Shown: positions 1-11,410, counted from the first letter of the stretch. The stretch: DNA of 64,000 nucleotides from Neostapfia colusana (GCA_030760725.1 JASWHV010000012.1:36115652-36179651), one strand, 5' to 3'. Notes: generated by a model from the letters alone, not told the origin. A program made the numbers and translations.

Positions 1-1394
1 ACTCAAGGACGGCCGTATGACAATGATACAGGCGTTTGTATTTAATTCCAAATATGGTCCTGCCAGAAATGGAAACACAACCTTTGAGTGCATCACAATT
101 ATGTGGTCTTCTGCAGGTACTAACCACGTATGTATCCGTGTAGTAAACGTGTGCGAGAGACCGTTTAGTGCCACACTTGAGACGTATATGCCGGTATAAT
201 CCAGTTAGGATTTTCTTTTTGTGAGGAACGTAGTACCGACATATCATAGGCATGTGCATGAAAAATAATGATAACAAGAAACTAAAATCACTAAGTTTCA
301 ACATTTAGGACCCTGGTTTGGTAGAAGAATGTGATAGTTGAGCAGGATAGCCAAAGGAATGAAAAACAGAGTGCTCTGTTTTGGCCAGCAAGTTTGCTGA
401 TCTTCAACAGAGCATAACTCACAGGTCTTTTAGCCCAGGTAGGTGTGGTGTACAGTTCTGGAAAGGTATTTAAGTAATCTACAACTTTGTTGTAGACTTC
501 CAGAGCTGAATCACACCTTAAGATGGCTTAAATTCCAGAGGAATGTAAACTGTCCAGAATCAGGACGGAGTGAAACACTCTCTGGACTGTTCTATTTTTC
601 AAACATAACTCCCAGTAGAAAAATCTAAAATTTTCATATGATGCATTTTTAAAAAGGGTAGAAGATGTGTTACATCTTTGCAATTCAAAGTTTCTGAAAT
701 TTCAGCACAGAATTCAGTGGAAATCAGGGTTGAAAACAGCAACTTCCCAAAGGTGGTGCTGTTGAAATTCTTCCAGAAATTCTGTTGACTTTGAATTACA
801 ATAACTTTTTAACCAGATCTGATCTGAGGGGAAATAAGTACTAGTTGGAACGATACTGAAGTTAACTTTAACTTTTGTATTCAACTTGAGTCATAAAAAT
901 GCCCAGAACCAGGTCAAAATCTGGAATTTGTAGAAACTGGTCATTCTGACAGAGGGATGACAGTTGAACTCATTAGAGAGATTGTTATACCCTAAGGGGG
1001 TTTAAGTACTTCCAATAGGGTAGAACCTACTCATGAGAGGTTATATTCAACTAGTGAAAGATTTGAGTATAGGTCTCACTCAAGTTTCTTTTACTAGAGA
1101 CCATGTTTGTGTCATATTGAAGATAAAAGGGTAGTATACGTGATGACAAGGCGATAGTAACATCTCGTAGTGACCAAACCTAGTTGTGATGAACTTCCAA
1201 AGAGGAAGTCCATCAATTTGGATTTAAACTAGCTTGTATTTGGTCTGGTAATGGTGTAGCTTGTGCAAAGTTATTACATTATCTGTATACGAGATGTATC
1301 GCATGATTTTATTGTCATTATGTTTTTACGCCTATTTCATTTGACTGCATTGAACTATGTTGCGGGACTGATGGTTATTGTCGTATGGTCGCAG
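1..1394 (+). other. G1 untranslated leader (after the primer site, before gag)
   Basis: There is no credible gene here. Blocks match the leaders of G5 (reverse strand near 58165-58199) and G6 (near 63740-63800), for example the TATGCCGGT motif near 187. In these elements a long leader lies between the primer binding site and gag and usually carries packaging and dimerisation signals. Short open frames here are chance. Confidence 0.7.
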
Positions 1395-2620
1395 ATGGTT
1401 CGCACTAGGACCACGCACGAGGTTGGTGGCTCTAGCCACCAGGGAGGCGATGGCTCCCAGCCACCGGCCTACGACAGCACCCCGCATCAGCAACCACCAC
1501 CGCCGCCTCCGCTTACTCTAGCGGATGTGATAGTGGCACTGGTGGGAGGTCGTGAGGAGCAGACCGACCTGCTCCGCACGATCGTGCAGAATACGTCCCA
1601 GGCAGGGGGCGTCAAGAGAGGGGGCCCCATGAGCCCCGTGATGTGTCGTACTCGGACTTCATGAGTACGCACCCTCCAGTGTTCACAGAAGCTGAAGAAC
1701 CACAGGAGGCCGACAACTGGCTGCGGACAATCGAGTTAAAGTTCGGGCTGCTCCAATGCACGGAGCGGCAAAAGACTTTGTTCGCAGTGCAGCAACTTCA
1801 CGGTGCCGCTGGTGCGTGGTGGGCGAACTATGTCGCCTCACGTTTGGCTGGCCATACCGTGGAGTGGGAAGAGTTCCTGGACGCGTTCCGCACCTATCAT
1901 ATACCTCCCGGGATAATGAAGAGGAAGTTCCAAGAATTTTTGGAACTGAAGCAGGGCGGGAGGAGTGCCCATGACTACTCCCGTGCTTTCAACCATCTGG
2001 CGCAATATGCGTCAGACTACGTCTCCACCGAGGAGAAGAAGCGGGAGCACTTCTATCGGGGGTTGCACCCCGAGATGAAGACACATCTCGTTCAGTGGAA
2101 TCGCGGCACCTTCAACGATCTCGTCAATGCCACGATTATGCAAGAGGACGCTCAGCGGGAGTTGGCAGCTGAGCAGCGGAAGCGCAGCGCTCCACCCAGC
2201 AGTGGGGGTGGCGCTCCTCAGAAGTACCGCATGGTGTATCGGACACCATCCGGACAGCAGTGGCATCCACCGGCGCGACCTCAGCGGTTCGGGGGACATC
2301 CCTTTCAGTCACCTCCGTTCCGACCGCCGATGCCACCACCGCGACCGCAACAACAGCAGCAGCAGCAGATGGCACCTCGGGCGTTTCCACCGCCACAACG
2401 TGCTCCGGTTTTCCGTCCGCCGATCAGCGGAGGACCGCCCCGCTTCACTTGCTTCACGTGTGGCCAGGCGGGCCATTTCGCGAAGGACTGTCCCCAGGGG
2501 CAGCAGAGCAGCGGGCAAGCCCAGTTCCAGGGCGGTGCTCGAGGCCGGCCTCCGGTCAAGAAGGTTCGTCAGCGGACTGGGGGCGTTCGTCACCTCGACA
2601 ATGAGGACGCCCCAGAGGGA
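1395..2620 (+). pseudogene. gag: G1 gag (capsid-nucleocapsid) with frameshift
   Basis: The start codon at 1395 is chosen because the downstream MVRTR start matches the gag start of G2 and G5. A Gln/Pro-rich N-terminal stretch is followed by a capsid domain (motifs [12 protein letters not shown] and WWANY) and a CCHC zinc knuckle of form C-x2-C-x4-H-x4-C near 2449-2490. The frame is broken near 1640: the N-terminal reading frame ends at 1664, while the capsid frame runs from about 1643 to 2863. Gag normally assembles the virus-like particle and binds RNA in the cytoplasm. There is no separate stop between gag and protease, as in G2, where both lie in one polyprotein. Confidence 0.85.
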
Positions 2621-3060
2621 GCCAACGTGCTGGCGGGTACGTTTACTCTCAACGACCAAGCCATCATCATATTGTTTGATTCTGGTGCAACCCAAAACTT
2701 CATAAGTGCATCATATGTGGTTAAGCATCAGCTGGAAGCCTTTCCAACCGAGTGTTCTTATATGATCTGCTCACCGGGAGGAAAGATTTTAGCAACTATG
2801 ATGGTTCCGAAAGCACCATTGTGCTTAGGTGGGAATATATATCCCGCCACTATGTATTCTTGAGGGGCAGAAGATTGATGCAATCTTAGGAATGTCATGG
2901 CTAAGCTACCATGGCGCTGTCCTGGAAACCTTATCACGGACGGTTCACCTCAACTCCCCATTACACCGTCCGCAGTCCCTCACCTTAGATAACCCAGTCC
3001 GGGATGTCTCAGTGATCAATAATACTGAAGCGCTCAAGTTAGAGGACATCCCCGTAGTCT
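2621..3060 (+). pseudogene. G1 aspartic protease region
   Basis: The catalytic DSG triplet of a retropepsin is at 2678-2686 within LFDSGAT, followed by the flap-like region and the ILGMSWL motif near 2890. This enzyme would cleave the Gag-Pol polyprotein. A frameshift near 2850-2863 separates the DSG half from the ILGM half, so no intact protease can be made. The organisation matches the protease of G2 closely. Confidence 0.8.
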
Positions 3061-4395
3061 GGGAGTACCCCGACGTGTTCCCGGATGATCTTCCGGGCAT
3101 GCCACCTGAGCGGGATGTCGAGTTCAAGATTGAGCTTGCACCCGGGACTACTCCTATCTCCCGGAGACCATACAAAATGGCTCCGAACGAGCTGGCTGAA
3201 CTGAAGAAACAGCTCAATGATCTGTTGAGCAAGGGTTTCATTAGGCCGAGTTCCTCGCCTTGGGATGCTCAGCGCTGTTCGTGAAGAAGAAGGATGAAAC
3301 CTTAAGGCTGTGTGTGGACTACCGGCCGCTCAACGCCGTCACCATCAAGAATAAGTACCCACTGCCCCACATCGACATTTTGTTTGATCAACTTGTGGGG
3401 GCAAGTGTGTTCTCCAAGATGAACCTTCGCTCTGGATATCATCAGATAAAGATCCGGGCGGAGGATATCCCGAAGACGGCTTTCTCGACGAGATATGGAT
3501 TATATGAATATCTCGTCATGTCTTTTGGTCTCACGAATGCTCCAGCCCATTTCATGTATCTCATGAATTCGGTGTTCATGCTGTAGCTGGACAAGTTCGT
3601 GGTAGTGTTCATCGATGATATCTTGGTTTACTCCAAGACAGAAGCCGAACATGCCGAACACTTGAGGATCGTTCTTCAACGATTGTGAGACCACAAGCTC
3701 TATGCCAAGTTCAGCAAATGCGAGTTTTGGATCAGCCAAGTGCCATTCTTGGGACATATCATCTCCGCAGAAGGCATTGCGGTTGACCCAAGCAAAATAG
3801 AACAAGCGCTGAAATGGAAAGCTCCCACTTCAGTTCATGAGGTCAGAAGCTTCATCGGGTTAGCGAGATACTATAGGAGATTCATTCCAAGCTTCTCCAA
3901 GCATGTTAAGCCAATGGCAGAATTGCTGAAGAAGGGAACGAAATATGTTTGGAACACGGCGTGTGAAGGAGCGTTCCAAGCATTAGTGAAGCATCTCACC
4001 ACAGCCCCGGTCTTAGCTCAACCGGATACAACTAAGCCCTTCGACGTGTATTGTGACGCGTCCGGTATTGGGCTCGGCTGCGTGCTGATGCAGGAAGGAC
4101 GTGTGGTCGCCTATGGCTCACGCCAACTTCGGAACCATGAGCAGCACTATCCGACTCATGATCTTGAGCTCGCTGCAGTGGTTTTGGCGCTGAAAATGTG
4201 GAGGCACTATCTCCTGGGAAATTTGGTGCATCTCTACACCGGCCACAAGAGCTTGAAGTACATCTTCACCTAGAAGGAGCTGAATATGAGGCAAAGGAGG
4301 TGGTTAGAACTAATCAAGGACTATGAGATTGAGATCCATTACCACCCCGGCAAGGCAAATGTGGTTGCTGACGCACTGAGTCGGAAGTCACATGT
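3061..4395 (+). pseudogene. G1 reverse transcriptase and RNase H, multiply interrupted
   Basis: Reverse transcriptase motifs are clear: [33 protein letters not shown] and the catalytic FIDD at 3608-3619. RNase H follows ([11 protein letters not shown] near 4050; HKSLKYIFT near 4245). The frame is broken by a shift near 3262 and by in-frame stops at about 3584, 3687 and 4271. The stops at 3687 and 4271 are consistent with C-to-T changes in CGA and CAG codons, by comparison with G2 and G5. The catalytic aspartates survive although the protein cannot be made. Confidence 0.87.
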
Positions 4396-5929
4396 TCATA
4401 ACCTCACCATTACCCCGGTGGAGGAGGAAGAGCCGAGTTTATACTTGGTTCCTTATGGATTGCTGTACAACCTTGCCCTCATCCCTACCATTAGGGAGGA
4501 CATCATTGCAGCTCAGAAGATTGATAAGGGTATGACACATCTCCGGAGACGGATAAACAACGGGGAGATCAAATGCTTCCGGAAAGATGATGAGGGGGCG
4601 CTATGGTTCAATGACCGCATAGTCGTACCCCGGGATATGGAGTTAAGGTAAAGGATCCTCGATGAAGCTCACTTGTCTAAATACTTAATTCATCCGGGCA
4701 GCAACAAAATGTACCAAGATTTGAAAAAGAAATTTTGGTATACACGGATGAAGCGGGAAGTGGCTAAGTACATATCCGAGTGTGATACGTGTAGACGAGT
4801 GAAGGCTGATCATATGAGAAAATCAGGGCTGTTGCAACCCCTGAAGATTCCGGCATGGAAATGGGAAGATGTGAGCATGAATTTCATTGTGGCATTACGC
4901 CTAACATCCAACAAATATGATTCCATTTGGGTGATCGTTCACCGACTAACCAAGTCGGCTCACTTCATTCCCGTGCGTACACATTTCCATGCCAACAGAT
5001 ATGCGGAGTTATATATTGCCAGGATCCTATGCTTGCATGGCGTACCCAAGAACATAGTTTCAGACTGAGGTGCATTGTTTGTATCTCGCTTTTGGGAGCA
5101 GTTGTACGCTGCTTTGGGTACTAAACTGATTAGAAGCTCCGCCTACCACCCTCAGACAGATGGCCAAACAGAGAGGATGAATCAAGTTCTGGAAGACATG
5201 TTGAGAGCATGTGCCATCCACCATGGTAGGAACCAGGATGATCACCTACCGTTGGCGGAATTTCTTGTACAACAACGGCTATCAGGCGAGTATCAAAATG
5301 GAACCCTACGAAGCTCTCTACGGTCGCAAATGCCGCACCCCATTAAACTGGTGCGAGTCCGGTGAAAGGGTCACATTCGGGTTTGATGTGGTAAACGACG
5401 CCGAAGAGCATGTTCGGACGATTCAAGCTAATTTGAAGGCCGCTCAATCCCGGAAAAAGAGCTATGCTGATAAGAGGCGTAGACCGCTGCACTTTGAGGT
5501 CGGGGAACACGTGTACCTCCACGTGTCTCCGATGAAGGGCGTGCACCGGTTCGGTGTGAAGGGAAACTCGCTCCCCGTTTCATTGGACCCTATGCTATCA
5601 CCGAGAAGTGTGGACCAGCGGCATATAGACTGGAGCTACCGGCATCTCTTGTCGGTGTCTATGATGTTTTCCATGTTTCACAACTGAGGAAATGTCTGAA
5701 GCATACCGCTGCTGTTCCTACCGAAGACATCGGCGAGCTGCAACCGGATTTAACGTATGATAAATATCCGGTGGCGATTATTGATGAGAAAGCCCGAACC
5801 ACGCGTAGCCGATCATTGTGGTTCTACAAAATACTCTGGAGCAACCACACCGCCGAAGAAGCGACGTGGGAGAGCGAAGGGTTCCTTCACTCAAATTACC
5901 CAGAGTTCATGGCGTCTCAGCACGGGTAA
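4396..5929 (+). pseudogene. G1 integrase with C-terminal chromodomain-like tail
   Basis: A zinc-binding HHCC domain is present ([22 protein letters not shown] near 4780-4810), then a core domain with the catalytic positions ([10 protein letters not shown] near 4940; [12 protein letters not shown] near 5140). The C-terminal part carries the GVHRFGVKG motif and, near 5815-5890, the WFYK-LWSNHT-TWESE pattern of a chromodomain, a module that guides chromovirus integration to modified histones. Stops at about 4649-4651 and 5066-5068 and frameshifts near 5265 and 5565 destroy it. In the core motif the first aspartate context reads VHRL instead of VDRL, so a catalytic Asp is also lost. Confidence 0.85.
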
Positions 5930-5960
5930 GTCCCTATTACATCGCTGTCTCTTCTTTTGT

Positions 5961-5994
5961 AATCTCAGGACGAGATTCTTTTAAGGGGGAGGGA
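5961..5994 (+). other. G1 polypurine tract with adjacent inverted repeat
   Basis: The tract AAGGGGGAGGGA directly abuts the 3' LTR start at 5995 and would prime plus-strand DNA synthesis. Immediately upstream, AATCTC (5961-5966) and GAGATT (5972-5977) form a short inverted repeat that also occurs in G2 and G5. Confidence 0.85.
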
Positions 5995-6608
5995 TGTAAA
6001 AGCCCAAGAAAATGGACTTGCAAAAACTTTTCATCACCTCACAACACCACAGTTTTTGTTGTGAATATCTTGTGAAGAATTGTGAAGAGCAAGTAATCTT
6101 CATCAAAAGGGGATTGGTTCAAACTTTCTACACATATGTTAACACATGAGAGGGTGTTCTAAAACCAACTTAGAGTCATTTGCATATTTTGACCCTAGTT
6201 GGATTAAGGCCACCAAGTTGAAGTACTCAAGGGCAATAGGAGGGTTTGAAAATCAGAATTTGAACTAAATGTCCAACTCAAAATTCAAATGAGGGGATGA
6301 CATAAGTGGTGATTCAAAACTGTTGTATTCAAACTCTTGGTTGCAGCAGCTAACACAAGAATCAAATGACATATTTGGATTCCTTAGGTCCAAATTAGTG
6401 GGTAGGCAAAGTTTCAGTAATTTTTGAAAAGGTTTGCTACCCATTTTTTCAAAAAGGATTCAAATGTGCAAAGAATTCAAATGTACATTTGAATTTGGGG
6501 GAAATTTGCCCAACTATACAAATGTAGCTCAGTTTTAGACTCCAAACATTTGAATTGATCATTTGCCAAGTGTTGGGGATCTTTCGAGAGATGAGGTGGT
6601 ACTGACCA

Positions 6609-6626
6609 GTGGGGCCCACATGTCAT
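6609..6626 (+). promoter_or_regulatory. Palindromic GTGGGGCCCAC + ATGTCAT motif in G1 LTR
   Basis: A perfect GTGGGNCCCAC palindrome, the form bound by plant TCP transcription factors, is followed by ATGTCAT at the entry to the GC-rich island. The same arrangement appears in S1 and G6. Confidence 0.5.
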
Positions 6627-9304
6627 AGGGCTGAGTAGACTTAACCCCCAAGTTTTTCCCTCTGTCTCTCACTTAACCGAGGGGATTCGCCCGAACAGCC
6701 CAGCTGCCGCGCGCGCCACCACCCGGGAAGCCACCTCCTGGTTTCCTCTCTCGCGCTGGCAACCGGGCAGCAGCTCACCCCTCCTCTACGTGACCCCCTC
6801 TCCACGCAGCTGAGCCATACACGTTGCTTCCTCTGCACGAACAGCACCGCACAGCGCTCTGTTTCGCTCACCGGCGCCGCTCCTCCGATTTCCACCGTAC
6901 ACCGGCGCCTGCTCGGCCTTTGCCTGAGCCACCAACACAAAAAGTGAGCACCAGCGCGTGCTCTAGCTACCCACCCTGCTACTTCGCGGCGTTGGCGCTT
7001 TGATTAGCCACAATTTGACGATCGCCGCTGAGAACCGAGGCCCACTGGCGGGAAACCGAAGTTACTCTCCGTGGACAGCACACCACGGCCGTTTTCACCG
7101 CCCGTTCTCTACACAAAAAAGGTGCACCTTAGCCTCCAGATCATGTAGCTGCAACCCTCATAGCACTTGATCGATCGAGCGCAGAGAATTCCCAAGATTC
7201 CCGAAAGTTAGTGCATGCGGGTAGGGTTCGGTCTACTCTGAAATTAGGATTTGATGGTCCACCCCAGCTCGGGCGAGCTTGCACACACCTTCCTCGCTTC
7301 CTAGCGGCCCTCCTCGACCAAGAATCAAGTGGTATGGTCCAGAAATGACCAGGTTCTTGTGATTTTTCGGGCCGCCATGGAATAACAGCTCTTGTCACCG
7401 TGGAGCTCTATGTTGCCGATCTTTTCACGGGGTTTGGCGGCCATTCTCGACACCCTTGAGCTCCCACGGTGCTCTCCGATCATTTCCCAATCGTGTTGAT
7501 GAGGTTTAGTGCATTCCCAACCATGCCGGAACCCTAACAGCCGCTGCCACCGTCGGGCGCCCTGTTCCGGTGAGCTACGGCCGCCGGCGACACCCGAGCT
7601 GAGTTCAGCGTCGCAAGTTAGGGTGGGGCGGCGAGTCTGAGGTCAGGAGATGGCTGGGAAAGCAATTCTGGCGACGCTCGCCGGAGGACGCCACCGCGTA
7701 CCCTGTTTGGCACGAGGAGGAAGAAAGCCTGCCAGGTGGGACCCACTAACAGGCATTTAAACTTTTCAGGTATTTCAGTTTCTAGTGTAAATTTTGGAGG
7801 GCCACAACTTGGTGTAGGAGGATCCAAAAATTGTGAAACAAATTTTGTTGGATTCCTCTAATAGGGTACTATCCAAATATGGAACCCAAATTGTATGAAA
7901 CCCATTATTTAATTCTGCAAAATTCTTTAAAGCTTTTCAGCAAAAGAATTTTAGAGGGAGTTTGGTTCATCCAAAAATCCTCAAATTTTGCCAGAATATT
8001 CTTTAGGATGTTAGTGAACTCCTGTAAAAGTTTCAGACGAGGAGACTCCGGAGGTGCTCGACTTCCTCCTTCCGGACGAAGACCTAACTACTGACCAGCA
8101 GCAACAAGGCAAGCCCCGGTTTGCATTAAGCTGTTTATAAAGTTTTACTTTGTTTACATACGTAGTGTGAAGTGTGTATGTGCATTAGGTGTAGGATGGA
8201 TGAATACCCAACTGCATAACCAGAATATTTCCCCTAAGAGTGAGGGTAGTGTCTAAGGCCTCGAGTAGACAGGCTATGCTTAATGATTCATAGGACTTCG
8301 GTACAAGTCGAGTAGTTGGAATCTACTCGCGAGTTAGGCTTGGGACACACGAGATTGGTTCGAGTGATGTGAGATCACCTTAGTAATAAAAATGAGGCTT
8401 GGCAGGGGCTAGGGCGCAGCAAGAGGGAGTCTTGTGTGCGCAGCCCTGTCCGTGTCGATTGAGGACCAATCCGTGTGCAGCCCACGCTGATCAAGTTTGA
8501 ACATACCGAAGGCATGTCGGATATATGGGCCCCGATAAACCGATGTAACCTAAACCTCCGGGCGTCGAGGCATAACGCACCGATTTATAGGTGTAGGCTG
8601 AGGGCAGCAAGGTGGAAATCTGCTAACGGGCATAGATAGATGCTCCGTGTAGGGAACCTCCTGCTCGTTTCGGTGCGACCGGTTCGACGTTTGGGCTGTT
8701 GGGCGAAAGGTTGTCCCGTACGGCATCAAGTGAGCATGCTGTGCAGATCCACGGGTGGGCGTACGTGACGTGCTCTTTGGGTGTCCCTGCAGGTGTATAT
8801 CGAGTCGATTCGCCATCCCTCGCGGTGAAGAGTATCACTTGGTCACTGAGTCGTGACGTAGGCTAATGTATGAAATGTGATGATCTAATATTGCTGTTAT
8901 GATATAATTGTATTGCTACATGTGTGCCACCAAATATTGCCTACTAAATTTCAGATTCCCGAACTGTTAACTTGTTGCTAAATGATGAATTAAGGATGAA
9001 CTTGTAGGCGTGTCCATTTGCTGCAATGTTACTATCCTATGTTCATTGTACACCTCATGTAGAGTTTCATTCCTAGGTGAGTCGGTTAAGTCTTGTTGAG
9101 CCCTCGTGCTCACGGTTGCTGCTTAAGTGTTTTTCAGGTGAGGAGCCAACCACGGACTTGGGTTACGAGTCCCACGGCTGAGTGGGAGCCGTACACGCCG
9201 CGCTGCGATGAGGAGTGCAGCTAGTGTGGGTTGCCCTAGGGCTGGGCAACCGACTTTTGCTAGATAGGCGGGCGTGATTTGTATAAAAGAAACTTCCGCT
9301 GTGT

Positions 9305-9310
9305 AATAAA
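9305..9310 (+). terminator. Polyadenylation signal AATAAA in G1 LTR
   Basis: A canonical AATAAA lies about 150 bp before the LTR end, a plausible position for the R-region poly(A) signal. No transcript data are available. Confidence 0.45.
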
Positions 9311-9401
9311 GACAATAGTTTGTAACTGAAGGTTGTACCTGTTTGTACAATTCAGTTGGTATCCCATGTAATACATTGTGTCCTTATGACGTGTGCTGTC
9401 G

Positions 9402-9422
9402 GGTGTCGCATCGTGCGGCACC
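9402..9422 (+). other. U5 hairpin of G1 LTR
   Basis: GGTGTCG (9402-9408) can pair with CGGCACC (9416-9422) across a 7-nt loop, with one G-U pair. The equivalent hairpin is present in G2, S1, G5 and G6 (see findings). Confidence 0.6.
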
Positions 9423-9463
9423 ACCCTCTGCGATCCTGGATGAGCGGATTCTGGTCCGCCACA

Positions 9464-9623
9464 ATTTCATGGCTCAAACCATTACTTTCTGGAAACTAGA
9501 GCTTGATATGGTTCTAATAGAATTGGTTTCATGTCATTTGAAGAATCCTAGCTAAAGTTATGCCCTAAACGATATTTGAGAAAATCTGAAAAATGTTTCT
9601 GTACATTTTTCCATTTTCTCAAG
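9464..9623 (-). repeat. Fragment of G5 3' LTR between G1 and C1
   Basis: This 160-bp non-coding piece lies between the end of G1 and the start of C1. Its last five bases TCAAG (9619-9623) are the left copy of the C1 target-site duplication, repeated at 50532-50536. It must therefore have been contiguous with 50537 onward, which is the 3' LTR of G5. Assignment to G5 is by this continuity; the rest of that LTR should lie left of the window beyond G1. Confidence 0.7.
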
Positions 9624-9934
9624 TGAAAGTGCATCTAGGTAATCCCCGTGGGTTTTGGTTGATTGATAACGATAATTAAGATACTAATAAGTTTTTACTG
9701 AGTATGAGCACAGGTGTTTATCAAAGAAATGGATATGGAGTCTCTCAAGAAGCAAAAGGAAAAGAAGAAGACTTGAAAGAATAGAAAATAGAATTTTCTA
9801 TTAATTTTCACATTTTCTAGTTGTGTACAGGGTCTTCTCTTTTAGAGTGCTTGAGAATCATTAGAGAGCTCAAATTAAGGTTAGAAAGTTAGAATCGTGA
9901 GACGAAGTAGTCATATGTATGGGTGAAAAAGGAA

Positions 9935-10590
9935 GACCGGACTTGTCCGGACTATGAGCCGGACTAGTCCGTTCGAACCCGGACTACTCCATTTTAGACC
10001 GGATAAAGAGTCACTGAGTGAGTTCGGACTTGTCCGTTCCAGGCCGGACTAGTCCATTGTCGTGTGAGTCTGAGCCGTTATGAGACGAAGTCTGAGAGGG
10101 CCGGACTAGTCCGCCCGTGTGGCCAGACTAGTCCGCTAAACGGACTAAGCCGTTTGGGTCCGGAGAAGGAGTCTCTGAGTGACTTCGGACTAGTCCGCTC
10201 CATAGGCTGGACCAGTCTGGTCCCTTCAGACTAGTCCGATTTAGGACAGAACAAAATTTCCTGTGTGAGCTCGGACTAGTCCAAAGTTGGCTGGACTAGT
10301 CCGCAGCCCTAGATTAGAGAGTTTTTAAACTAAGTCTGGTAAGACCGGACTAGTCCACCCTAGGGACCGGACTAGTCCACTCTCACCAGACTAGTCTGTT
10401 CTCATACGGAACAAAGGTTCCTGACTAAGATCGGACTAGTCCGCTCTTGGCCGGACTAGTCCAGGATTTTATGACCGTTTGAGTCCAATGGTCACTAAAC
10501 TTTATTTGTTAACCTTGTGACGTGAGTGGTCCCTCAAGAACGGACTAGTCCGGGATTAGGACCGGACTAGTCTGGGCTTTATTTGGTAAC
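9935..10590 (+). repeat. Palindrome array CGGACTAGTCCG in C1 U3
   Basis: I count 11 exact copies of the self-complementary core GGACTAGTCC in this stretch, plus many one- or two-base variants such as AGACTAGTCC, GGACTTGTCC and GGACCAGTCTGG. Two further exact copies near 11249 and 11270 give 13 in the LTR. Spacing is irregular (about 20-90 bp). Position upstream of a TATA box suggests cis-regulatory sites; palindromic U3 repeats are a known Sirevirus feature. Confidence 0.85.
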
Positions 10591-10609
10591 GGCTAAATGC
10601 CGGGATTTC

Positions 10610-10616
10610 TATAAAA
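10610..10616 (+). promoter_or_regulatory. TATA box of C1 5' LTR
   Basis: TATAAAA occurs directly after the palindrome array; the equivalent in the 3' LTR is at 49789-49795. Transcription would start about 30 bp downstream, near 10640, defining the U3/R border. Confidence 0.65.
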
Positions 10617-11361
10617 GGAGACCCCCCGGCTGAGAATCAAAAGGACAACAATCCAAGCGCTGAAAACTCATTCCTAGAGCTCTTCTAAGCCTCTTTCCGC
10701 AGCGTCTAGACTCTTAAGATTGGATCTTAAGGAGATTGTGGTTTTGTGAGAGGAAATACATGGTGATCGATGTTTGAGCTCTCGGTTTGATTCTCTTGCA
10801 CTCTAACTGTTAATTTGAGTTCTTAACAGTTGTACTTTGATTTCTAGAACTGCTAGGTTGGTGTAGGGAGCCTCAAGTTGTGAGTAGCCCCTAAGAGCAT
10901 TGTATTCACATTTGATTGATAGTGAAAGAGCCCGAGCTTGATCTTGGTGATCGCTCGGTGAGGGAAGGGTTGGAAAAGATCCGGTCCTTGGTGGACTCCT
11001 CAACGAGGACGTAGATTCCTGTGTGGAATCGAACCTCGGGATAAATCGTGTCTCTTGGTTCCTTTACTTTCTCACTCGCTCACTAGAATTACTTGTTAAG
11101 CTTTCATTTTGTTAACACCCATGAATTGTTCTACCATCTCGCAATCTAATCATTCACAACTAATTAGTGATATTATTTGACTACCATATATCTTCCACTC
11201 AAACAAACTTAAAAAAGAAAACCTAAAACACAATTTTATACTTAGACCGGACTAGTCCGCCCTCAGACTGGACTAGTCCGGCCTCCTTCAAGTTTAATCC
11301 GCTGTTTGCAATAGTTTCAGGTTTTATTAGCCTATTCACCCCCCTCTAGGCAACTTTCAAT

Positions 11362-11373
11362 TGGCATCAAAGC
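11362..11373 (+). other. C1 primer binding site (initiator-Met type, diverged)
   Basis: TGGCATCAAAGC lies two bases after the LTR end. It differs at two positions from TGGTATCAGAGC, the complement of the plant initiator-Met tRNA 3' end seen in G2, G5 and G6. Confidence 0.7.
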
Positions 11374-11410
11374 CTAACTCTCCGCAAAAGCTTAACCGCT
11401 TGGAGAGGAG

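Larger units (their letters stand above)
1..9463 (+). mobile_element. G1: degenerate Ty3/gypsy chromovirus, 5' end outside the window
   Basis: This is a plus-strand Ty3/gypsy element whose leader, gag-pol, polypurine tract and 3' LTR are visible. Its 5' LTR and primer site lie left of the window; comparison with the leaders of G5 and G6 places the LTR end roughly 0.4-0.6 kb before base 1. Domain order gag, protease, RT, RNase H, integrase, chromodomain-like tail identifies a chromovirus, and protein similarity to G2 and G5 puts it in a Tekay/Del-like group. Coding capacity is destroyed by several stops and frameshifts. The base after the 3' LTR continues into sequence read as the G5 LTR, so G1 probably inserted there; the expected left TSD copy (ATTTC) is not visible. 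Confidence 0.88.
5995..9463 (+). repeat. G1 3' LTR (3469 bp)
   Basis: It starts TGTAAAAGCCC after the polypurine tract and ends CCGCCACA, obeying the TG...CA rule; the end is the reverse complement of the G5 LTR start at 58783. Architecture: AT-rich U3, a GC-rich island at about 6660-7740, an AT-rich stretch to about 8040, and an R-U5-like block to the end that is shared with G2, S1 and G6. A GTGGGGCCCAC site lies at 6609, an AATAAA signal at 9305-9310 and a hairpin at 9402-9422. Open frames in the GC-rich island are not considered genes. Confidence 0.88.
9624..11359 (+). repeat. C1 5' LTR (1736 bp)
   Basis: It begins TGAAAGTGCATC and ends CAACTTTCA, matching the 3' LTR at 48811-50531. The U3 part holds the CGGACTAGTCCG palindrome array (9935-10590), ended by a TATA box at 10610. 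Two more palindromes occur near 11248-11280. Many scattered substitutions and small indels separate the two LTRs, so C1 is much older than G2. Confidence 0.93.

Noticed and set aside
9935..10590. Regular short repeats that could suggest a CRISPR-like array
   Set aside because: Repeats are about 10-12 bp, spacing is irregular, the context is a plant LTR, and there are no cas genes.
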